From Streptomycetaceae bacterium (lineage in GTDB: Bacteria; Actinomycetota; Actinomycetes; Nanopelagicales; Nanopelagicaceae), in NCBI GenBank assembly GCA_027486075.1, contig JAIXPU010000107.1:1-14342 (forward strand): 14,342 nucleotides of DNA. The letters run 5' to 3'. This document shows positions 5,844 through 12,836 of the stretch, in pieces (within the stretch, counting starts at the first letter, position 1; every line of letters begins with the position of its first letter). A program made the translations under genes and the position numbers. Below the pieces are notes generated by a model. It had not been told where the DNA came from. It saw nothing but the letters and a program-made list of their open reading frames with translations, and did no database searches.

Positions 5844-7265
5844 TTAGTTCTTAGCCAATTCTGCAGCCTTGCGCTCAACATCGTCGAGGCCACCGCACAT
5901 GAAGAATGCCTGTTCTGGAACGTGGTCATACTTTCCATCAGCGAGTGCTTCAAAAGCTGCGATTGTGTCTGCAAGTGGAACGAATGAACCATCGATACCA
6001 GTAAAGACCTTCGCCACGAATGTGTTCTGTGACAAGAAGCGCTGGATACGACGTGCACGACCTACGAGAACGCGGTCATCTTCTGACAATTCATCGATAC
6101 CGAGGATTGCAATGATGTCCTGAAGATCCTTGTAACGCTGCAAGATTTGCTTAATGCGGTTAGCAACACGGAAGTGGTGCTCGCCGATGTAGCGAGGATC
6201 GAGGATACGAGATGATGAATCGAGCGGATCCACAGCTGGGTAGATACCAAGCTCTGAAATCGGACGAGACAACACTGTAGTTGCATCCAAGTGGGCGAAT
6301 GTTGTGTGTGGAGCTGGGTCGGTGATGTCATCTGCAGGAACGTAAATTGCCTGCATAGATGTAATCGAGTGACCACGTGTTGAAGTGATGCGCTCCTGAA
6401 GCTGACCCATTTCATCGGCAAGTGTTGGCTGGTAGCCCACTGCAGATGGCATACGGCCAAGAAGCGTTGATACCTCAGAACCTGCCTGAGTAAAGCGGAA
6501 GATGTTATCGATGAAGAGGAGAACGTCCTGCTTCTGAACATCGCGGAAGTACTCAGCCATTGTGAGCGCTGAAAGCGCAACACGAAGACGCGTTCCAGGT
6601 GGTTCATCCATCTGACCGAAGACCAAGGCGGTCTTATTGATAACGCCCGTCTCGGTCATTTCGAGGAACAAGTCGTTTCCTTCACGAGTACGTTCTCCAA
6701 CGCCGGCGAATACAGATACACCACCGAAGTTTTCAGCTACGCGATAAATCATTTCCTGGATAAGAACTGTCTTACCTACACCTGCACCACCGAAGAGACC
6801 GATCTTTCCACCCTTTACATAAGGTGTAAGTAGGTCGATAACTTTGATACCTGTTTCGAACATTTCAGTCTTTGACTCAAGCTGATCGAAGGCAGGTGCG
6901 TTACGGTGAATTGACCAACGCTCCTTGATATCAAGTGATGATGTTGGAACGTCAAGGGATTCTCCGAGAGTGTTGAAGACGTGGCCCTTTGTGACATCAC
7001 CAACTGGGACAGAGATTGCTGAGCCAGTGTCTGTTACTTCAGCACCGCGCACCATTCCATCTGTAGGTTGCATCGAGATTGCGCGCACGAGGTTGTCACC
7101 AATGTGCTGCGCTACTTCGAGGGTCAAGGTACGAGTAGTGCCACTCATGGTGGTCTCTACGTGAAGCGCGTTAAAGATCGATGGCATTGAATCCGCTGGG
7201 AATTCAATATCCACCACCGGTCCAATAACTCGGGCTACGCGGCCTTTACCTGTTGCTGACATCAT
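5844..7265 (-). CDS. atpD: F1Fo ATP synthase beta subunit
   Basis: This is the catalytic subunit of F1, which makes ATP from ADP and phosphate. The protein has 473 residues, normal for the family. Walker A is G-G-A-G-V-G-K-T (159-166), and the catalytic Glu with its neighbouring Arg lies in G-V-G-E-R-T-R-E-G-N-D (E191, R192). The Walker B region L-L-F-I-D-N-I-F-R-F is intact. Two consecutive ATG codons (7265 and 7262) are possible starts; the first overlaps the atpG TGA by 4 bp, the second by 1 bp. Either way translation is probably coupled to atpG. The sequence is a standard bacterial beta subunit with no unusual insertion. Confidence 0.98.
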   Translation of the reverse strand: MMSATGKGRVARVIGPVVDIEFPADSMPSIFNALHVETTMSGTTRTLTLEVAQHIGDNLVRAISMQPTDGMVRGAEVTDTGSAISVPVGDVTKGHVFNTLGESLDVPTSSLDIKERWSIHRNAPAFDQLESKTEMFETGIKVIDLLTPYVKGGKIGLFGGAGVGKTVLIQEMIYRVAENFGGVSVFAGVGERTREGNDLFLEMTETGVINKTALVFGQMDEPPGTRLRVALSALTMAEYFRDVQKQDVLLFIDNIFRFTQAGSEVSTLLGRMPSAVGYQPTLADEMGQLQERITSTRGHSITSMQAIYVPADDITDPAPHTTFAHLDATTVLSRPISELGIYPAVDPLDSSSRILDPRYIGEHHFRVANRIKQILQRYKDLQDIIAILGIDELSEDDRVLVGRARRIQRFLSQNTFVAKVFTGIDGSFVPLADTIAAFEALADGKYDHVPEQAFFMCGGLDDVERKAAELAKN

Positions 7266-8173
7266 TCACTCCCTGCACTAGCTGAGGCCAACGCATCTGC
7301 GCCGCCAACAATTTCACTGATTTCCTGGGTAATTTCTGCTTGACGGGCAGCGTTCGCAAGTCGGGTAAGCGACTTGATTAACTCATCAGCATTGTCAGTT
7401 GCTGACTTCATAGCGCGACGACGAGCAGCATGCTCAGAGGCAGCTGATTGCAACATCGCGTTGAAGATTCGGGCTTCGATATAGCGAGGAAGAAGTGCGT
7501 TAAGAACTTCTCCTGGGTTAGGTTCAAATTCATATTCTGGAAGGATTCCAGATACTGGTGCTTGATCAGATTCAACAACTTCAAGCGGAATCATGCGCTT
7601 AGCTGTTGCTTCTTGAGTAAGCATGGAACGGAACTTTGTGAAGATGATATGAATTTCATCGACGCCAGTCTCGCTCTCTGATCCTTCCAAGAAAGCCTTA
7701 AGAAGAGCTTCTGAAACTTCCTTAGCGTTTTCATATGTTGGATTATCTGAAAAACCTGTCCATGATGCGGCAATAGCGCGATCGCGGAACTTGTAATAGT
7801 TAAATGCTTTGCGACCTACTAGGTAACTAGCAACAGAGAGCCCGCGCTCACGAAGTAGAGCGCCAAGCTGCTCGCCTTCCTTAATTGCATTCGTTGAGTA
7901 AGCACCTGCCATACCGCGGTCTGCAGAGATAATGAGTACTGCTGCGCGACGTGGGTTTGGACGAGGTGTAGTCAACGGGTGGACCACTGTTGAATATGAA
8001 GCAACAGCAGATACCGCACGAGTTAACTCATTTGCATAAGGGGTCGATGCAGATACGCGTTGTTGCGCCTTGACGATACGAGAGGCGGAGATGAGCTCCA
8101 TAGCCTTCGTAATCTTCTTGGTCGCTTTAACGGAACGCATCCGTCGGCGATATATGCGGAGTTGAGCACCCAT
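7262..8173 (-). CDS. atpG: F1Fo ATP synthase gamma subunit
   Basis: The gamma subunit is the rotating central shaft of F1. The protein has 303 residues, typical of Actinobacteria. The N-terminal helix begins L-R-I-Y-R-R-R-M-R-S-V and continues with the conserved I-T-K-A-M-E-L-I-S-A-S segment. The C-terminal helix has the conserved R-R-A-M-K-S-A-T-D-N-A motif and ends with A-R-Q-A-E-I-T-Q-E-I. A middle acidic loop, G-S-E-S-E-T-G-V-D-E, corresponds to the region enlarged in mycobacteria; I did not judge its exact length. ATG 8173 follows the atpA stop by 3 bp, and the gene end overlaps atpD. Confidence 0.97.
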   Translation of the reverse strand: MGAQLRIYRRRMRSVKATKKITKAMELISASRIVKAQQRVSASTPYANELTRAVSAVASYSTVVHPLTTPRPNPRRAAVLIISADRGMAGAYSTNAIKEGEQLGALLRERGLSVASYLVGRKAFNYYKFRDRAIAASWTGFSDNPTYENAKEVSEALLKAFLEGSESETGVDEIHIIFTKFRSMLTQEATAKRMIPLEVVESDQAPVSGILPEYEFEPNPGEVLNALLPRYIEARIFNAMLQSAASEHAARRRAMKSATDNADELIKSLTRLANAARQAEITQEISEIVGGADALASASAGSE

Positions 8174-8176
8174 GGG

Positions 8177-9799
8177 TTACTTCTTCACCGCCACGATCTG
8201 CTCTTGGAGTTCACCCTCGAGTGGATCTTCTTCGTTCTCAGCTACTGCTGTTACGGATGATTTAAAGATCTTCTTAAAGTCATCAATTGCAGCCTGAAGC
8301 TTTGCAACTGTTTCATCTTCGAGAACCTTCGTCTCAGAAATTGTTGTCATGATTTCTTTGCGCTCACGGCCAAGGAAGTCGATGAATTCAGATTCGAAGC
8401 GACGAATATCTGCAACTGGGACAGAGTCAAGGTTGCCCGTTGTTCCTGCCCAGATTGAAGCAATCTGCTTCTCAAGTGAGAACGGTGAGTACTGACCCTG
8501 CTTCAAGAGCTCGACCATACGTGCACCGCGCTCTAGCTGAGCCTTTGATGCTGCATCGAGATCTGAACCAAAAGCTGCGAATGCTTCGAGCTCACGGAAC
8601 TGTGCAAGGTCAAGACGTAAACGACCAGCAATCTTCTTCATCGCCTTAGTCTGCGCAGAGCCACCAACGCGAGAAACTGAGATACCTACGTTAATCGCTG
8701 GGCGTACGCCTGCGTTGAAGAGGTCTGTTTCAAGGAAGCACTGTCCGTCAGTAATCGAGATAACGTTTGTAGGAATAAATGCTGAAACGTCATTTCCCTT
8801 TGTTTCAATGATTGGCAAGCCAGTCATTGAACCGCCACCGAGTTCATCGGAGAGCTTTGCGCAACGCTCGAGAAGACGTGAGTGTAAGTAGAAAACGTCT
8901 CCTGGATACGCTTCGCGGCCTGGTGGACGACGAAGAAGAAGTGAGACTGAACGGTATGCCTCAGCCTGCTTGGAGAGATCATCAAAGACGATAAGGACGT
9001 GCTCGCCGTTGTACATCCAGTGCTGACCAATTGCAGAACCGGTGTAAGGAGCGAGGTACTTAAAGCCTGCTGGATCTGATGCAGGGGATGCAACGATTGT
9101 TGTGTACTCCATTGCGCCGGCTTCTTCGAGTGCGCCCTTTACAGAAGCGATCGTTGAACCCTTCTGACCAATAGCGACGTAGATGCACTTAACCTGCTTC
9201 TTCTTATCGCCTGTGAGCCAGTTTTCGCGCTGGTTAATAATTGTGTCGATTGCAACTGCAGTCTTACCTGTCTGACGGTCACCGATGATGAGCTGGCGCT
9301 GTCCGCGACCAATAGCTGTCATCGCATCGATTGCCTTAATACCTGTTGCCATTGGTTCTTTAACAGGTTGACGCTGAACAACTGTTGGCGCCTGAAGCTC
9401 TAATGCACGACGTGCATCTGGCTTGATTTCGCCTTTGCCATCAATTGGTCGACCTAGTGGGTCAACAACGCGACCGAGGAATCCATCACCGACAGGAACG
9501 GAGAGAACTTCACCTGTACGACGTACAGAGGTTCCTTCTTCAATTCCTGCGTAATCGCCCAAGATAACAACACCGATTTCGCGCACGTCGAGGTTAAGTG
9601 CGAGACCTAACGTTCCGTTCTCGAACTGAAGTAGTTCGTTAGCCATTGTTGAAGGAAGTCCCTCAACGCGAGCGATGCCATCGCCTGCCTGGCTAACTGT
9701 TCCGACCTCGTCACGAGCCGCGGTGCCTGGATCGTATGACTTAACGAAGTTCGCTAAGGCATCCCGAATTTCATTCGGTTGGATCTTGAGCTCTGCCAT
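8177..9799 (-). CDS. atpA: F1Fo ATP synthase alpha subunit with acidic C-terminal tail
   Basis: This is the non-catalytic nucleotide-binding subunit of F1, 540 residues long. Walker A is G-D-R-Q-T-G-K-T (173-180). The arginine finger is in S-V-S-R-V-G-G (R377), and the D-P-L-G-R-P-I-D segment is at 113-120. E. coli alpha has 513 residues and ends soon after the D-D-F-K-K-like helix, found here at 506-510. About 25 residues follow, rich in Glu, forming an extra tail. In mycobacteria a C-terminal alpha extension suppresses ATP hydrolysis; a similar role here is inference. The start ATG has a good ribosome site (AGGGGA) in the 11-bp gap after atpH. Confidence 0.98.
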   Translation of the reverse strand: MAELKIQPNEIRDALANFVKSYDPGTAARDEVGTVSQAGDGIARVEGLPSTMANELLQFENGTLGLALNLDVREIGVVILGDYAGIEEGTSVRRTGEVLSVPVGDGFLGRVVDPLGRPIDGKGEIKPDARRALELQAPTVVQRQPVKEPMATGIKAIDAMTAIGRGQRQLIIGDRQTGKTAVAIDTIINQRENWLTGDKKKQVKCIYVAIGQKGSTIASVKGALEEAGAMEYTTIVASPASDPAGFKYLAPYTGSAIGQHWMYNGEHVLIVFDDLSKQAEAYRSVSLLLRRPPGREAYPGDVFYLHSRLLERCAKLSDELGGGSMTGLPIIETKGNDVSAFIPTNVISITDGQCFLETDLFNAGVRPAINVGISVSRVGGSAQTKAMKKIAGRLRLDLAQFRELEAFAAFGSDLDAASKAQLERGARMVELLKQGQYSPFSLEKQIASIWAGTTGNLDSVPVADIRRFESEFIDFLGRERKEIMTTISETKVLEDETVAKLQAAIDDFKKIFKSSVTAVAENEEDPLEGELQEQIVAVKK

Positions 9800-9802
9800 G
9801 AG

Positions 9803-9808
9803 TTTCCC
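9803..9808 (-). promoter_or_regulatory. Ribosome binding site of atpA
   Basis: On the minus strand a purine-rich AGGGGA/GGGGAAA stretch sits a few bases before ATG 9799, within the atpH-atpA gap. It is one of the clearest Shine-Dalgarno sites inside the operon. Confidence 0.7.
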
Positions 9809-9810
9809 CT

Positions 9811-10644
9811 TTATTTGTTTCCAACAAGAGCGCGTCCGGCTCCTGCAAGTCGATTTGAAATACTGCCATCTACAAGTTCATCTGCAAACTTCACGGAGAC
9901 TCCACCAATAAGTGTTGGGTCTACCTGAATATTGACGCGAATTGGTTGCCCTACCTGCTTTTCAATAGCTTGGGCAAGACGCACTTTCTGTGTATCTGTA
10001 ATTGCTACTGCAACGCGGACATTCGCGATCAAGCGGTTGCGGCGATTAGCTAGCGCGGAGAGATAATCAGCGAATCCAGCTTCGATGCTACGTCCACGCA
10101 AACTTGTGACGAGAGCTGCTGCCAATCGAACTGTTGATTCAGAAGCTCTCTTACCCAAGACATCAGAGACGAGCGTTGACTTTGCTGAAGTAGTTCCTGG
10201 GCCCACTAGCGCCTTGCGAAGCTCAAAGTTTTCTGCAATTACGCGTGAGATCTCAAAGAGTTCATCTTCAACGCGATCAAGCTCACCATTGATATTTGCT
10301 GCAGTTCCTTCTGCTTCGATAGCTAGTTGTTCCAGAACATAAACGACGTCTCCACCTGCTGACCAACGTAGCGTGGCTACTTCGGTAAGTAATGTCAGAG
10401 CGGCGCTTCCTAGAGTCTTTCCGAAGAGATCCTTCACCAAAGTTCCCTTTGAGGCTGCATCGCGAGACATATCTGCAAAGGCGCGACGAAGTGGGACATT
10501 TGATGCCAGCACCTCTGCCGCTAAGAAGAGTTCAGATGAGAGTTTCGCTGCGCTGTCAGCTGTTGCGCCCTTTACGGCAGCATCAAGCTTTGCGCGGGCA
10601 GCCACAAGTGACTGACGGCTACTTCCTCCGAGGTGGATTCTCAT
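9811..10644 (-). CDS. atpH: F1Fo ATP synthase delta subunit, long actinobacterial form
   Basis: The delta subunit joins the top of F1 to the peripheral b stalk. The protein has 277 residues, against about 177 in E. coli. This matches the long delta of many Actinobacteria (about 270), where an additional alpha-helical region precedes or expands the canonical domain. The C-terminal part has the conserved region around I-R-V-N-I-Q-V-D-P-T-L-I-G-G-V-S-V (approximately 236-252), typical of the OSCP/delta family. It is not fused to a b subunit, unlike mycobacterial b-delta. The start has a purine-rich AGAAAGAAG ribosome site in the 12-bp gap after atpF. Confidence 0.96.
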   Translation of the reverse strand: MRIHLGGSSRQSLVAARAKLDAAVKGATADSAAKLSSELFLAAEVLASNVPLRRAFADMSRDAASKGTLVKDLFGKTLGSAALTLLTEVATLRWSAGGDVVYVLEQLAIEAEGTAANINGELDRVEDELFEISRVIAENFELRKALVGPGTTSAKSTLVSDVLGKRASESTVRLAAALVTSLRGRSIEAGFADYLSALANRRNRLIANVRVAVAITDTQKVRLAQAIEKQVGQPIRVNIQVDPTLIGGVSVKFADELVDGSISNRLAGAGRALVGNK

Positions 10645-10656
10645 CTTCTTCTTTCT

Positions 10657-11187
10657 CTACTTACTCTTCTCGAGATCTTCGATAAAGCGATCAACGATTC
10701 GTGATTGACGCACTTGATCATCAAGTGCTTCTCCGACGATCTTTGACGCGAGTTCAACTGCAAGTGCTCCTACTTCGTTGCGAAGTGAAGTTATTGCCTG
10801 TTGACGTTCAGCTTCGATGGAAGCATGAGCGGCAGCGGTAATGCGTGCTGCCTCATCTTGCGCCTTAGTGCGGAGCTCTTCCAGAATCGCAGCGCCTTGC
10901 GCGCGTGCATCTTCACGAAGTTTGGCTGCTTCACCCTGTGCAGAGGAGAGTTGTTCGTTGTACTGAACAAGTGCTCTCTGCGCTTCGAGCTGCGCCTTTT
11001 CAGCGCGCTCGATTCCTCCTTGAATGGCTTCAGTGCGTGCTGCATATGCTTTTTCAAACATAGGCACGACTTTGCTCTTCAAGACTAGGAACAAGAGTGT
11101 GAAGGCGATGAATCCGACGATGACCTCAGAGGTATGAGGAATCAACGGATTGAGTTCTCCGCCTGCCAAAAGATTTAATGGTTGCAT
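10657..11187 (-). CDS. atpF: F1Fo ATP synthase b subunit
   Basis: The b subunit is the membrane-anchored peripheral stalk that holds F1 against rotation. It has 176 residues. One membrane helix lies at about 20-38, followed by a long charged, Ala/Glu/Arg-rich helix (about 45-165) expected to form the coiled b dimer, including an E-A-A-K-L-R-E-D-A-R-A-Q-G block. There is no second b-type gene and no fusion with delta, so the stalk should be a b2 homodimer. A strong Shine-Dalgarno site, TAAGGAG, precedes the ATG. Confidence 0.96.
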   Translation of the reverse strand: MQPLNLLAGGELNPLIPHTSEVIVGFIAFTLLFLVLKSKVVPMFEKAYAARTEAIQGGIERAEKAQLEAQRALVQYNEQLSSAQGEAAKLREDARAQGAAILEELRTKAQDEAARITAAAHASIEAERQQAITSLRNEVGALAVELASKIVGEALDDQVRQSRIVDRFIEDLEKSK

Positions 11188-11192
11188 TTTTT

Positions 11193-11199
11193 CTCCTTA
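11193..11199 (-). promoter_or_regulatory. Strong ribosome binding site of atpF
   Basis: TAAGGAG on the minus strand ends 5 nt before the atpF ATG (11187). It is the best anti-16S match in the operon. Confidence 0.8.
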
Positions 11200-11234
11200 G
11201 AGAGTTACCAGTATTTGTGTGTAGTGATAACCGA

Positions 11235-11438
11235 TTAGAGAACGAATGCGAGTACGAGGCCGAAGAGTGCGAGAGCTTCTGCCATCGCGAATCCAAGGAA
11301 TGCGATTGGCTGAAGGACGCTGCGTGACTCAGGCTGGCGAGCAACTCCGCTGATGTACGCGGCGAAGATCATGCCTGTTGCGATTGCAGGTCCGATTGCA
11401 GCAATGCCGTAACCGATGACGTTAAGTGAGCCTGTCAT
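11235..11438 (-). CDS. atpE: F1Fo ATP synthase c subunit (proteolipid)
   Basis: This subunit forms the rotating c-ring in the membrane. It has 67 residues, short for the family (about 76-81 in Streptomyces and Mycobacterium). Two membrane helices flank the polar R-Q-P-E loop (34-37). The proton-carrying carboxylate is E54 in F-A-M-A-E-A-L-A-L-F. I see no sodium-type Gln/Ser-Thr ligand set, so proton coupling is expected. No in-frame upstream start could lengthen it. The ATG is preceded by a GAAAGG ribosome site, and the 52-bp gap before it has a small hairpin (11460-11477). Confidence 0.97.
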   Translation of the reverse strand: MTGSLNVIGYGIAAIGPAIATGMIFAAYISGVARQPESRSVLQPIAFLGFAMAEALALFGLVLAFVL

Positions 11439-11459
11439 GTTTATACCTTTCTTGCTTGA

Positions 11460-11477
11460 AGAGGCGTAGTTACCTCT
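11460..11477 (-). other. Small hairpin between atpB and atpE
   Basis: A 5-bp stem (AGAGG/CCTCT) encloses an 8-nt loop in the 52-bp atpB-atpE gap, upstream of the atpE ribosome site. It could affect mRNA processing or atpE expression, since c is needed in many copies. The stem is short and could be chance. Confidence 0.35.
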
Positions 11478-11490
11478 CCAAAGTTAGTTG

Positions 11491-12279
11491 TTAGTGCTCG
11501 TCGGCGAGAGATCCGGCGATATAGAGGGCGGTCAGGAGGGTAAAGATGTATGCCTGTAGGCACTGGACCATAAACTCGAAGAAGGTAAGTGCGATTCCCA
11601 TGGTGAATGCAAACGGGCTCACAAGTTTGAGTCCGACCACACCCTGCAAGAGATGTTCTCCTCCGAGAATAAAGACCAAAAGTAGAAGGTGTCCTGCAAA
11701 CATATTTGCAAAGAGACGGAGCCCGAGTGTGAATGGGCGGACAATAAAGAAGGTTGCAATTTCGATAGGTGTCAGCAGAACGTAGATCGGCTTTGGTACA
11801 CCCGGCATAAATGCAATGCCCTTGAGGTAGTGGCCTAACCCTTGCTTCTTGACGCCGACATAGTGATAAACCAGGTAGGTAATTATTGCGAGCGCATAAG
11901 CAAAACCAACTCGAGAGAAGGTTGGGAACTGCAGCATCGGCACGATACCGAACCAGTTATTGACTAGTACGAAAGTGAAGAGCGTAAATAGGTAAGGAAC
12001 AAAGCGCATGAATTCAGGGCCAAGAACATCTTTAGCAAGCCCATCGCGGATAAATCCGTAGACGCTTTCGCCGGCAAACTGCATCTTGGATGGAACCGTC
12101 GCAGCTTTACGTGAAGAGATAATGAAGAAAACGGAGATGAGAATTACTGAGACAAATGCCAGAAGGATTGGTTTTGTAAACCAAGAGATATTCTCAAAGA
12201 TTGGAGGGAGGACGAAGTCGTTGGCGCTTGGTGGAGTGAATCCTTCACCTTCTGCAGCAAGACTGACAAACGTGCGCAC
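11491..12279 (-). CDS. atpB: F1Fo ATP synthase a subunit
   Basis: The a subunit contains the proton half-channels facing the c-ring. With a GTG start at 12279 the protein has 262 residues. I prefer this to the in-frame GTG at 12285 because AAGGAG (12285-12290) would overlap the earlier codon and lies 5 nt from the later one. The essential Arg is R188 in R-P-F-T-L-G-L-R-L-F-A-N-M, equivalent to E. coli R210. The following A-G-H has His where E. coli has Glu219, a common swap. Several hydrophobic helices are present. It is the first gene of the atp operon; no atpI precedes it. Confidence 0.97.
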   Translation of the reverse strand: MRTFVSLAAEGEGFTPPSANDFVLPPIFENISWFTKPILLAFVSVILISVFFIISSRKAATVPSKMQFAGESVYGFIRDGLAKDVLGPEFMRFVPYLFTLFTFVLVNNWFGIVPMLQFPTFSRVGFAYALAIITYLVYHYVGVKKQGLGHYLKGIAFMPGVPKPIYVLLTPIEIATFFIVRPFTLGLRLFANMFAGHLLLLVFILGGEHLLQGVVGLKLVSPFAFTMGIALTFFEFMVQCLQAYIFTLLTALYIAGSLADEH

Positions 12280-12284
12280 GCACA

Positions 12285-12290
12285 CTCCTT
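12285..12290 (-). promoter_or_regulatory. Ribosome binding site deciding the atpB start
   Basis: AAGGAG on the minus strand shares a base with the GTG at 12285 and is 5 nt from the GTG at 12279. The spacing supports 12279 as the start. Confidence 0.75.
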
Positions 12291-12339
12291 GAATATTGAG
12301 TAATTAGCAGATTTGGTGCTCTGGGGAGGAAGCAGGGCA

Positions 12340-12369
12340 ACCTTATGGGGAAAACCTGCTCTCTGTGAA
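12340..12369 (-). promoter_or_regulatory. Candidate promoter of the atp operon
   Basis: On the minus strand TTCACA (12364-12369, 5 of 6 to TTGACA) and TAAGGT (12340-12345, TANNNT) are separated by 18 bp. The start would be near 12333, giving a leader of about 54 nt before atpB. The arms AGCAGG (12331-12336) and CCTGCT (12355-12360) form an inverted repeat around the -10 box that could be an operator or a leader hairpin. Confidence 0.5.
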
Positions 12370-12379
12370 ATCGAGTTGG

Positions 12380-12394
12380 CCACCCCACGGGTGG
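12380..12394 (-). terminator. GC-rich hairpin after the 12410-12763 gene
   Basis: Perfect 6-bp arms CCACCC and GGGTGG surround a 3-nt loop, 15 nt beyond the stop of the upstream gene and just upstream of the candidate atp promoter. No U-tract follows, so it may be a weak terminator or mRNA end. Confidence 0.45.
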
Positions 12395-12409
12395 GGCTCA
12401 TCACTTCCC

Positions 12410-12763
12410 CTATGCGGGCGAAAGTAGCCCAGCTAGCTCACTTTCAGGCTGACGGATGGTGAAGATCCAGCGCTCAAAGGGGCCACTGGCAAAGGTCAGA
12501 ACGCAGCCCCGGCTGCGCCCCTTCATCGCCACGAAATCCTTATATCCCTTGCCGCGCAAGGTCCCTAGTAGGACGACATAAGGGAGTGCTGTTCCTGGCG
12601 CTCGGATACCTCGTAGCGAATCTGAACCCCAGAGCTTCTCGACCGACTCAACGCTCTTGAGTTCAGAGCGCAGCGCGCGCGGAGATGTGTGTAGCGCTCC
12701 CATCTTCTCCCAGAAAGAGAGTTGAAGAATTAGCTCGTCGCCATCGATTACAACCTTTGCCAT
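12410..12763 (-). CDS. Conserved small protein of unknown function, actinobacterial type
   Basis: The protein has 117 residues with no signal peptide, membrane helix or Cys/His cluster. It begins M-A-K-V-V-I-D-G-D-E-L and has the blocks L-S-F-W-E-K-M-G-A-L-H, L-R-G-I-R-A-P-G-T-A-L-P (50-61) and K-D-F-V-A-M-K-G-R (75-83), ending in a beta-strand-rich R-W-I-F-T-I-R-Q-P segment. From memory, small actinobacterial proteins share the W-E-K-x-x-A-L and R-G-I-R-A-P-G-T blocks; a compact mostly beta fold (PH-like) is possible. No function is known to me. It lies between rpoC and atpB with its own TANNNT box, so it is probably transcribed separately from rpoC. Confidence 0.85.
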   Translation of the reverse strand: MAKVVIDGDELILQLSFWEKMGALHTSPRALRSELKSVESVEKLWGSDSLRGIRAPGTALPYVVLLGTLRGKGYKDFVAMKGRSRGCVLTFASGPFERWIFTIRQPESELAGLLSPA

Positions 12764-12769
12764 GTACCA

Positions 12770-12775
12770 ACTCTA
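12770..12775 (-). promoter_or_regulatory. Candidate -10 box for the 12410-12763 gene (leaderless)
   Basis: TAGAGT (TANNNT) on the minus strand is followed by TGGTAC and then ATG 12763, the same 6-nt spacing as for murA and the adenosyltransferase gene. No Shine-Dalgarno sequence is present. It sits just downstream of the rpoC terminator. Confidence 0.6.
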
Positions 12776-12780
12776 ACTGA

Positions 12781-12820
12781 CAAAAAGAAGAGCCCGCCTG
12801 CGAATTAACGCGGACGGGCT
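12781..12820 (-). terminator. Intrinsic terminator of rpoC
   Basis: On the minus strand a 12-bp stem (arms 12809-12820 and 12791-12802, with one mismatch and one G-U pair) closes a 6-nt AT loop and is followed by CTTCTTTTTG. It lies 16 nt after the rpoC stop. It is the only classic hairpin-plus-U-tract terminator in the window. Confidence 0.88.
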
Positions 12821-12836
12821 CATCTCTATAAATGAG

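Noticed and set aside
6062..6607. A 181-codon open frame on the minus strand inside atpD
   Set aside because: It is out of frame within atpD, which has full motif support. The translation is Ser/Leu/Gln-rich, typical of a shadow frame.
9811..11187. Fused b-delta subunit as in mycobacteria
   Set aside because: atpF and atpH are separate, each with its own start and ribosome site and 12 bp between them.
11235..11438. Sodium-coupled c subunit
   Set aside because: The segment around E54 lacks the Gln and Ser/Thr ligands of sodium-type rings; proton coupling is the simpler reading.
12286..12409. Possible atpI upstream of atpB
   Set aside because: The 124-nt gap holds no membrane-protein frame. 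The open frame crossing 12144-12404 overlaps atpB out of frame and resembles nothing, so atpI is absent here.
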